64,000 bases of DNA from assembly GCA_018873245.2 (NCBI GenBank), contig JAEMBT020000005.1, positions 11,110,001 to 11,174,000 of the forward strand. The letters run 5' to 3'. This DNA is from Archegozetes longisetosus (lineage: Eukaryota > Arthropoda > Arachnida > Sarcoptiformes > Trhypochthoniidae). Positions 47,973 to 57,189 of the stretch are shown one piece after another. How positions within the stretch are numbered: the stretch's first letter is position 1; every line of letters begins with the position of its first letter. The position numbers and the translations under genes were made by a program. Below the pieces are notes generated by a model. It was not told the origin of the DNA. It did no database searches and saw only the letters and a program-made list of their open reading frames with translations.

Positions 47973-49829
47973 GGGTGAATCTTAGCAATCCCTGCTCGGG
48001 GTGTTTCTATTGACCTATATCGACGAGTCATATGTCGTTGGAAAGGTCTCGTCAAGCTGAGTCCAACGATACAATACATGATGACCTGTGACCTCGGCTT
48101 CGCCGACGGGTGACCGTTAATTTCTGACTTATTGTCAATATTTAACCCCTACAACATAATATCGTTGGAAAGGTCTCGACATACAAAGCTCAAAGATGCC
48201 AGACATGGTAACCTGTGACCTCGAGTTTGCCGACGGGTGACCTCTGACTTCTGACCTCTGACCAAAATACTTAACCCCTACAACATATATATCGTTGGAA
48301 CGGTCTCGACAAACGGAATACAATGGTAACACTCATGTGATCTTGAGAATTTGAAAAATAAAACGAAAGTTTTCACTGTTGAGCGCTCTGGGGAACTGCC
48401 CCACTGGGCATTGCTGTGCCCTCCCTTTGGCCTTAGAACAGGGCGAGGAGTTCAATACACCATGTTATTCAGTTAAAAAGAATCTGAATCTGATTCTTGA
48501 TTCGAATCGTGGAATGCATCGTGATAAAATGGTGGACGATGAAGAGTGAGTCTATCTAAATAAAGAGCAGGTCCAGGATAAACTTTAGCGACATCTTTCA
48601 GAAAATGTTTAAATCTTTGATCATAACGGTACTTTTCTACTCTTAAAATGAGCAATTTTGTATAAATATTGAGAAATGAATTGGTCAATGTATTTGTTTG
48701 AGCGATAAGATTTAATATTTTTTTTAATTGTGCCCAACGGCTTTTAACATTTTGGGTGTGTATTTTTTTATCATCTGGACAGCCAAAATGAAAGCTGTGA
48801 TTGACACTATAATGGTCAAACAAATGATGTTACCTAAGTGAAATGTACTTATAAACTGCAGCTGAATCGGTAACTAGAATTGAACCTAGCTAAACATAAT
48901 TCCTAACTAAGCAGTCAATAACCGATACTGTTCTATTTGGGACTCTAAACATGAATGCCTCTTTCGTTAATCTGCATGTTCCATCTACGGCCCAAATATG
49001 GTTTCTCATTCCAACATTCTGCCTCGCTTGTATTTAACGATGAACAATGTGAGTTTCGTCAATTTCGACAAAATGACTGAATATTTTGCCATCCTCATCA
49101 TATAGACCTCCGATTTTACGTTCATGGTTGAGATAAGATGATCTCTTGAACTTTTCTGCAAGCAGAATACCAATCTGAAGTTGTATTTTTTTTAGCATGA
49201 CACATAATTGCCGCTTGTCGATTAGTAAGCTCAGCTACAAATGCTAATACAAAGCGCAATGTTTCTCTTATTGAAAGTTTAGAACTTTCAAGTATGTTCA
49301 TGAAGTAAGAGTGAGATTTTTGACAAATTGAACAGCTATATATCCAATACAATTTTTCCCTGAACTTTAATAACAATGCATTCAGTATCAGAGTACTGAA
49401 GTACCATTAGCGATGAAAAGACTAAAAAGTAAATTGAAAACCGTTTCCTTACGCTGTGCAAAGTAGATATAGAAAATTATGAATTTCTATACTTTCTCAG
49501 AAGGGTAAATTGTACAAAAATTACTTGATCTTATAGGGAGATAACATAATTTGAAAATCAAAACTATTATGTTGAATAGGTCTCAAGATCACATGAGTGT
49601 TATCATTGTATTCCGTTTGTCGAGACCGTTCCAACGATATATATGTTGTAGGGGTTAAGTATTGTGACAATAAGTCAGAAATTAAAGGTCACCCGTTGGC
49701 GAAGCCGAGGTCACAGGTCATCATGTATGGTATCGTTGAACTCAGCTTGACGAGACCTTTCCAACGACATATGACTCGTCGATATAGGTCAATAGAAACA
49801 CCCCGAGCAGGGATTGCTAAGATTCACCC
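47973..49829 (-). mobile_element. Merlin DNA transposon, complete ends, 9-bp TSD
   Basis: The termini GGGTGAATCTTAGCAATCCC (47973) and the inverse (to 49829) are flanked by the exact nonamer TCTATAAAG at 47964-47972 and 49830-49838; Merlin makes 8-9-bp duplications. The inverted repeats are long: about 250 bases on the right (49578-49829) and about 370 on the left (47973-48345). The difference is an extra tandem unit on the left built on ATATCGTTGGAAAGGTCTCG and TGACCTCG...GCCGACGGGTGACC. The transposase inside is dead. The element landed inside the DUF7869-like gene. Confidence 0.9.
48473..49376 (-). pseudogene. Merlin (IS1595/ISXO2-like) transposase, inactivated
   Basis: From 49376: RETLRFVLAFVAELTNRQAA (N-terminal region), a frameshift near 49125, then RKIGGLYDEDGKIF and HFVEIDETH with the first catalytic Asp. 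Stop codons follow at IVHR and NYV. ILVTDSAAVYKY gives the second Asp, another stop comes after ISLR, and finally VNHSFHFGC, then HTQNVKSRWAQLKK, an IS1595-type signature. In that last motif the third catalytic Glu of the DDE triad (normally ..IE..W..LK) is Lys. Three stops, a frameshift and the lost Glu make it non-functional. Confidence 0.85.
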
Positions 49830-50971
49830 TCTATAAAGTATTTTTTTTCTCGATTTTTGTTGAGCTATAATGAGATGGTTGACTTGGAACAAATCTAAAA
49901 ATTCATGCACTGATTTCCAAATATATATTTTCATTAGTTTTAGATTTATTTTAGATGCACTCCTCTTTTATCTGTTATAACTGATCCCTCAATAATTTTT
50001 TTCTCAACAGTTTTTATTCATTTTTTGCTAATTTTATATAAATTGTTAAGAAATTTTTACAAACTTTGGTCTTTTTCCCCTCAAATTCCAAGGAATATTT
50101 CCAAAGATTTTTTCTTGTTTTATGTGCGATAACAGAGTTTGATTTAGTCGTTTTTCTTTCTAAAAGTGAGGCCAATTTGTTTGATTGTAATGTCCAATCA
50201 CTTAATCCATAAAAACTGAATCGAAAACTATTATTAAGACTAAACAAAAAGTTTGATTTCATTTTTCTTAACCTTTCAAATGATTTTTCCTGTATTCCTG
50301 GAATAACTCTTTGGAAACACTTTTTATGGCAACAACCTATTACTTGAGAAAACTTTTTACTTTCAACTATTAGACCATTACTTCTTCTAAACTCATTTCC
50401 CTTAAAAATAGAAATTATAATTGGATTTCTAAAGAAATATAACCAATTCAAAACTCATAGAATTTCGTCTTAATTTTTGTTGATTTCTTTCCCATAAGAT
50501 TGGGTGTAAACCTCTTTTTATTCTTCTCTCAGTGTTTACATTCATTTCATTTTTAATGAGCATTAAAGGAGTTGTTTTATTCGGATAACCATTTGAAATA
50601 CCATTTAACTTGTTGTTGATTGAGTTAAAATTTTAATTATTCAAAAAAAATTATTAAACATCCATTTAAGGGATATTAAACTTTGAATAGGTTTTTAAAC
50701 TTATGTCATGCAATGCTATTGCAGTTTATGTTGTGTTACGCATTGCAGTTAACACGTGTTAATAGCACTCGAGTTCAATTTAAGTCTTAATTCCTATTAG
50801 TTAGCATTGAAATCAATAAGTTTAAATAAGAAATTACCGCTAAATTTTCCATTGAAACATATACTGAATTTTTTTCTACATATTAATTATGAGTTGAACT
50901 TCTTGTTTGAAGTGAATCCCAAAAAAGAAGTTAACTTGAGATAAGTCCCTTTACGTTCCGTCAATTCATAT

Positions 50972-51298
50972 ATTAACGATAAGCGGACATTTTTGATCAA
51001 TTCTTAACTTATTGATAATTTTCGTGCTTTTTCAACTTCATGATTTTTAGAGAAATAAACTGAAAAAGTACCAAAAAATTGATTACTCAGAATATATTTA
51101 TTATGTTTTCATTCTCAAAGTTTAGATATAATCCAGTGAATATTTAATCAATTATAAACTCATTTGATTAGAATGATTGAAACTAGTGACAAAAATGCAT
51201 AAAGTGATTGAATCTATCCCAAGTGTATTATAATGTTAATTAAAAGTATTATTTAGGAGAGCCAGTGAAAAACACTAATAATGCAGGGCAATGCCTTG
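50972..51298. other. short intergenic, 3' flank of the broken aldo-keto reductase
   Basis: No feature seen. Confidence 0.4.
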
Positions 51299-52233
51299 TT
51301 ACATATTATCTAATGTTTTCATTTCCTCATCAGTTAGGTCGAAATCGAAAACATTGATATTTTCTTTGATTCTCTCTTTTTTAGTACTTTTAGGAATGAC
51401 TATGACTCCTCTTTGTATCTGCCAACGTATCATAACTTGTGCCGAGCTCTTGTTATGCTTTTTACCGATATCAACAATAGTCGGATCTGTTATGAGAGTT
51501 CCAGTACCTAAAGGAGAATAAGCTGTCAAACGTATACCATGTTTATCACAAAAATCTTTGAGTTCCTTTTGATTCATCTTCGGATGACTTTCAACTTGAT
51601 TAACAGCAGGAATGACTTTAGCTGTCTTTAAAAGACTATTTAACTGTTCGATATTGAAATTGGAAACACCAATAGACTTAACTAATCCCAGATGTAAAAC
51701 ATCTTCAAGTCCACTCAGATGATGCTATTTGTCAGCAAAAAAATTGATGGTTTATGAATCAACATTAAGTCAATGTAACTCGTGTTTAGATTTTTTAGCG
51801 ATAACTTAACTCTTTCTACTGCTATCTGTTTTCCCCAATTAAAAAGTAAAAACATTCCAAATATTTTTGTAGTTATGAAAATTTCTTCTCTTTTAACTTT
51901 TCCTTCCTTTATCAGTTCGTTAATTGCGTATCCGATAGCCCTTTCGTTCATATAAATACTCGCAGTATCAAAATGCCTATAACCGGCATCTATGGAATCA
52001 TTAATCATTTTAATGATCAACGAATCTTGTGGCGGACCTCCTGTTCGGAAACCACCAGTTCCTAGACCCACAAGAGGACAGTCTTTGCCACTGTTAAGAC
52101 GTACTTTTGTGGTCACTATTTCAGTTAAATAACAAGATTTTTTCAACTATTCTAAGTTTTTGATATATTTTTGCATACCATTATTCTCCAAGGTATAGCT
52201 CAATAAAACTGAAAAGACTATTAATATTCTCAT
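51299..52233 (-). pseudogene. aldo-keto reductase copy 2, one-base deletion
   Basis: The structure is that of the neighbouring gene: signal exon 52233-52179 (MRILIVFSVLLSYTL...), intron with GTATGC donor and AAATAG acceptor, then exon 52115-51299. DAGYRHFDTASIYMNE, ITTKIF and LMLIHKP keep the Asp, Tyr, Lys and His of the active site. At about 51720 the codons for TWSGL have lost one G (CTGAGTGG against CTGGAGTGG), giving a stop after LLTNSII; downstream, VKSIGVSNFNIEQLNSLLK resumes in another frame and runs intact to the end. The C-terminal half is almost identical to copy 1 while the N-terminal half has diverged. The single lesion could be an assembly error, but the IFGMFLLFNW replacement in the N-terminal half also looks degenerate. 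Confidence 0.8.
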
Positions 52234-52708
52234 GACTGAACTGAAAAGTGAAGTGCTTCTAAAATTTTACTCTTTTTTATTAAATATATATAAATTTGAT
52301 AATAGGGGTGCTCACTGAGGTTAGTGTCGCGTTAATTACTCAAAATTAATTTTGAATGATGCAGGTTTCCACCAAATACAATACACAGTATGCTTAAGGT
52401 TTGAATAAATTATAATTAAAACAGTGAACATAAGTGACAAATTGAGGTGGCAAGCTTGTAAAACGCAAAATCGTGATTTTTGAAACGAGTAAATTTTGTT
52501 CTATCTTATCGTCGAAATAATAAACTCTTTTGGAAATTAGGAAAATCTATTGTTTGAATTTGAATTAGGGCTTATTTTAATTGAGTTGAGAAATTTAAAA
52601 TAATATTTCAGTGCTTTTAAATTTCACTAATAGGAGTGTAATTCAATGATCAAGAGAACTTTTATTTATTTATTGTTAATAATAAAAGTTATGTAAAAAT
52701 TAGCTTTA
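52234..52708. other. spacer between the two aldo-keto reductases
   Basis: It holds the promoter of copy 2 on the minus strand: TATATATA at about 52284-52293 and initiator-like TCAGT words at 52238-52248, just before the ATG. Confidence 0.45.
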
Positions 52709-53652
52709 TCATTTCATATTTTCTAATGTTTTCATTTCCTCATCAGTTAGATCGAAATCGAAAACATTGATATTTTCTTTGATTCTTTCTTTATTAGTAC
52801 TTTTAGGAATGACTATGACTCCTCTTTGTATCTGCCAACGAATCATAACTTGTGCCGAGCTCTTGTTATGCTTTTTACCGATATCAACAATAGTCGGATC
52901 TGTTATGAGAGTTCCAGCACCTAAAGGAGAATAAGCTGTCAAACGTATACCATGTTTATCACAAAAATCTTTGAGTTCCTTTTGATTCATCTTCGGATGA
53001 CTTTCAACTTGATTAACAGCAGGAATGACTTTAGCTGTCTTTAAAAGACTATTTAACTGTTCGATATTGAAATTGGAGACACCAATAGACTTAACTAATC
53101 CCTGATGTAAAACATCTTCAAGTCCACTCCAGGTATCACTATTTGTCAGCAAATCAGTGGATGGTCTATGAATCAACATTAGGTCGATATAACTTACATT
53201 TAGCTGCAGTAATGCTTTGTGAACATTATCTATTGCTTCTTGTCTGGCCTTATGCTCTATTGAGGACTTTGTAGCAAATAATTTTGTAGTAATGAATATA
53301 TCTTCTCTCTTAACTTTTCCTTCTTTTATCACTTCATCGATTGCTTGTCCGATAGCTTTTTCATTCGCATAAGCACTCGCAGTGTCGAAATGTCTATAGC
53401 CGGCATCTATGGCGTCGTATATCATTTGTTTAACCACTGTATCCTGTGGTGGACCACCTGAGAGGAAACCTCCTGTTCCTAAGCCTACCACCGGACAGTC
53501 TCTACCATTATTCAGGCGTAATTTAGTGGTTACTATTTTGAATAAATAAATGGTTCCTTAGTGTTTCATTAAAAGTTTCAAATGAGATTTTTCATACCAT
53601 TAGCAGCAATGGTATAGCTCAGTAAGGCTATTAAAATTATTAAAGATCTCAT
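52709..53652 (-). CDS. aldo-keto reductase with an N-terminal signal peptide, copy 1
   Basis: NADPH-dependent carbonyl reductase fold (AKR superfamily). Exon 1 (53652-53598) encodes MRSLIILIALLSYTIAAN, a hydrophobic signal sequence; exon 2 (53532-52709) encodes the complete TIM barrel. The donor is AATG/GTATGA, the acceptor AAATAG, phase 1, giving 292 residues. Signature 1 is DAGYRHFDTASAYANE, with Asp and Tyr of the catalytic tetrad. Lys is in FITTKLF and His in LMLIHRP. Signature 2 is GLVKSIGVSNFNIEQ. Near the C terminus, IVIPKSTNKERIKEN is the cofactor-binding signature. Most animal AKRs are cytosolic, so a secretory leader is unusual; a similar two-exon layout in the neighbour shows it is not chance. 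The C-terminal tail is short, ending LTDEEMKTLENMK. The substrate is unknown. Confidence 0.9.
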
Positions 53653-53862
53653 GATTTAACTAAAAACGGAGTTTATCAGAAAATACAGTACACTTGCCTA
53701 GAGTATTTAATATTTATTTAATCAAAACATTTGTTAAGGCTCTCATTAATTTAATAGATAAACTGTAAAACAAAACAATATTCATCAGTATTTCAAGGAT
53801 ATTGTGTAACAAGTATTAAAAATACTATACAATTGTTACTCTGTTGTCAATTACGTTTTAGG

Positions 53863-54220
53863 AGATTAATTGTTAGAATTTTTTTTCTTTCAATTTTTTA
53901 TTAGAAAAACATTAAAAAATCGACAAAACGACATAACTTTGAAATTAGAATTTGCATATACAAAATGATTGAGACCTTAGGATCCATTTGTGATGTTATA
54001 TGTTTCGCCTCTGAGAGCCGACTCTATCAGAAAAACAAAACTTTAGTTTATAAAGTTAAATATGCGATATTTTATGTCATGTATCATAATAACAATAGCA
54101 TATATAAATGATCTGACATTGATAAAATAAGTGTTAACTTGGTGTTAGTTTGAATTTACTTTCTATAAAATACGCAAAATCTCAATTCGATTTACTTAAA
54201 GTTACGCCACTGCATAACAC
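53863..54220. repeat. dispersed repeat, copy 2 (partner at 17499-17851)
   Basis: Same sequence and orientation as the 17.5-kb copy, diverged by substitutions and short indels. It ends TTACGCCACTGCATAACA, the inverse of an hAT-like CAGTGGCGTAAC. Confidence 0.75.
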
Positions 54221-54839
54221 AATCTCATATTACCTAAAAATATCCCCTTGAAAATTACGTTAATCATGAACAATTTTATAGGCGCTATCCACATATTTTC
54301 GTTCAGGATTGGGAAATTTTTCGAAAAATCAATAATTGTCATATATGTACCGCCTTTGTGTCAATATCACTCACAAAACTTTTCATGAGTTCAGTCTTTA
54401 CTCTTTGAAATTTATATTGAAGTGAATTAATTTTTAAATATTTTCCTTGTGTGCTAATAAACTCATTTCCTTAAACATGTACCTATATAGTAATTGGTAG
54501 ATTACATCAAGTTAACAGTTTTATCAATTGACATGTGCTTTCGATGAATCAATACCAACATTGTATTAGAATGTTTGATAAGTTCATGTAATGAAGTACT
54601 TATAGTGATTTTTTCAGTGACTTTTTAACAAATTATTCAAATATGGCCCAAACGATGATGATTGACCTGACTCATCAGTTAATGACTTGCCAAAAAATTT
54701 TCGAATATTTCCTTCGTTAAAAAAATGAAGAAAATGGCCAGTGAAGGGACTTTGTGAACTCAAATCTTTGCCACTTGAAGAATGCTGTGTGTAACTTGAT
54801 GCTTTTTCTCCGCCAACACATTCACTAGTTCTGCTTACT
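54221..54839. other. intergenic, nothing recognised
   Basis: No supported feature; its right part may belong to the mariner relic that follows. Confidence 0.35.
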
Positions 54840-55060
54840 GCCTGACCCGGTTGGTCAGGTCTTCTCTCAAGAGGTTATCGGCGATAGATTAGAAAAAATC
54901 ATAGTAGAATACAAGTCTACGGTCGAAGTCTTCTGAATGAGAGATTCAAGCATCCGGGTCAGCCAGTTAGCTGAACATGTCAAAGTGTCAACTGAAAGAG
55001 CGTATTGAATTGTGCGCAATAACCTCGACGTGGTAGAGGCATGTGTCAAATGTATCATAA
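54840..55060 (+). pseudogene. mariner transposase relic, helix-turn-helix region
   Basis: The plus strand reads KIIVEYKSTVEVF, a stop, then RDSSIRVSQLAEHVKVSTE and RNNLDVVEACVKC. This matches the second helix-turn-helix of mariner transposases (IRE.A...G.S.G.V..I....L...KV...WVP). The rest is unrecognisable and no termini were found. Confidence 0.5.
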
Positions 55061-57189
55061 TTTTGCTAATTTTCTATCTTTCGAGAATTCACAAAAAGGA
55101 ATGCATCAAATCTTCGGCAAGTGCTGGAAACAAGTGGGTTGGGTCAATAATCGTCATTTAGGTCATATTTAAATAATATGTTGAAAAATTGCTGAAAATA
55201 TCACTATTAGTATTTCATTACACGAACTTTTCAAACATACTAATATATGTAATATTTATATTTTAATTGAAAAATTAAGGTTTGTTGTTAATGAAACATG
55301 GATTTACGATTAAAATCCAATATACTTTATTTTTATTTAAACCAAAAATTTCTACTTTGAAACAAAATGACTAAAGTGCCTGATTGTAGACATTTTCAAA
55401 ATAACAACAAATATCTTACGAAATAGCAGGTAGAAATCCTTTGCGCATTATTATTGTATAAGTTATTCATACAGTATATCCTTTATGACGAAACATAAGT
55501 TTTATGCAATACCGTTGATAAAGAAAAATCATGGAGATAAGTTCAACAATAGTTGCTATTTGAAACAAGTATTTTAAACAGTCATCTCGTTTTAGAAATT
55601 AAAATCACACCTAAAAATGTAATTCCGAGTACTTTGATAGTTGAACAGAAATTATGTTCATTTCATTTATGAAGTAGTCTTCTACATCTAAAAGTGGTAA
55701 AATTTTTCATTTTTATGTTCATGGAATAAAGCAAATGGATTTAAGTAACTTAGTCAACGATCTTACGCTAGGCTTTCAACAAGTACTTTTTACAACTAGT
55801 TATACTTCTATGGTCTCTATCAATATCTTTAGACAATTTATTATGTAATGAAATTTCTTTAAAACTGAATAACTGCACACTTTTCCCAATTGAAAGTAGC
55901 ACTACATCAAACTTCTACTATTGATTCATTTGTACATATATTCGAATGTAGATCTTATGCGCTGGAACTGAGTCGTGCGATTCAGTAGATTTGTACCATA
56001 TTGTGAAATATAAAAAATAGTGGTTTAGTTTCTATAATTGTTTATTCATCTTAAGAGATTAACCTTAATCTATAATAAAGTAGTTTAGTAGTAAAATAGA
56101 AAGTGTAGTTTACAACTTTCATTTGTAATGAGTAATTATCTTTAAGGTCACAGTACAAGATGATTTTCCACTTGACTGATAAATAATGGTATAAGTACTA
56201 TATTTACAGAAAAATATTTTTTTTGTTTTCAGATAAAAATAATTATTGTGAGAACCAAAAACTATAAAAAGGCAAGAGAAGTTGTGTAACGAGACAGATA
56301 AAACATAAATCCCTAACTTTTAACTATTATTCATTGCACATTAAAAGTTACAATAAAAATAATTATTAAGGAATAGAACAACTCTTTTATTTGAAGTATA
56401 TATATAATAAAGAGTATGAAAAGGTCAGTATCAAATTACTTTAAAAAGTGAAGCATACTCTATCGAGCCCAACCTGACTCTTAGATAGAGAATTAAGTAA
56501 AAGTAAGTTGGAATCTCACATTGAAGTCGGTGATTTCAATTTACTCGTTCCTAGAAACACACATTACACGAGAAATTCTATCGATCCCAAGTCACAAAAA
56601 TAAGCGTGACAATATCTAATACTTGGACAGTGCTGCCACTTTAAGTTTAGTAAGTAGATCAAATTAAAAATGTATGAGTTCCTATTTTGACTCAATTTTG
56701 TCAATCGAAATTATTTATTGCTTAATAGTCAATTTGTATAATTTAGGTTTGTAAATAAACTTATAGATAAGTTATTTTTAAAGCTGAATAATTATACTTT
56801 CAAATTTCGAGATTTCATACTTACTTGTGGAATCGACATTCGAAAACTAAAAGCTATCATAGAAAACAGTATGAAAGATGGAACATAACTATGCTATTTT
56901 TATGCTTTCGGCGTAATTCTTCAGCCCTAATTATTTAATTATAAAAGAGCTGTTTAATTACTCTCTTTTACATCTGAAAGTAATTACTTAAAGATGGAAT
57001 TTTTAATTTCTTTATTGAATATTATTAAATATTATTAAATATATGAAACATTGTAAATGAAAGTCTCAACTCCAATTATAACTATAGTTACTATTAATAG
57101 AGGAATGATAAGATAACAAATCTTCATTTACTCATTGATTCCATTTTTGGGGAGGATTTGACTAAAATAAAAATAATTTATATGTATAA
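55061..57189. other. AT-rich intergenic, 5' side of the RCC1-kinase gene
   Basis: Nothing recognised; no clear TATA box near 57190. Confidence 0.35.

Larger units (their letters stand above)
46887..50563 (-). pseudogene. DUF7869-like protein (likely transposase), frameshifted and split
   Basis: Reading from 50563 leftward: MLIKNEMNVNTERRIKRG and WERNQQKLRRNSM, the R...W..N..K..R start of this family; then CCHKKCFQRVIPGIQEKSFE, a WTLQSNKLA segment and KKTKVCKNFLTIY. After frameshifts comes PSHYSSTKIEKKYF, where the Merlin element enters (47973-49829). Beyond it follow DTDLDKKKLFESF and an intact 259-codon stretch (47887-47108) with YAFRPPKIDLCDFCSKFD, CFFSDAAGGQNRNWV and HLYPMRGHSYN. The SD..GGQN.N and GHS motifs are diagnostic of DUF7869-type proteins, common in arthropod repeats, where the Asp is a candidate catalytic residue. 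A last piece ends at 46887. The flanking inverted repeats argue that this is a transposase rather than a host gene. Confidence 0.7.
46648..50967 (-). mobile_element. terminal-inverted-repeat transposon with a DUF7869-like gene, split by Merlin
   Basis: GAATTAGCGGAACGTAAAAG at 46648 and its inverse, read from 50967 as GAATTGACGGAACGTAAAGG, are inverted termini of about 32 bases that continue into CTTATCTC. ATAT flanks both ends (46644-46647, 50968-50971), a plausible 4-bp duplication. The whole DUF7869-like reading frame lies between them, and its direction agrees. Without the 1857-bp Merlin and its 9-bp duplication, the element would be about 2.45 kb. A 4-bp duplication is known for Sola elements, but I cannot confirm that superfamily by eye. 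Confidence 0.72.
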
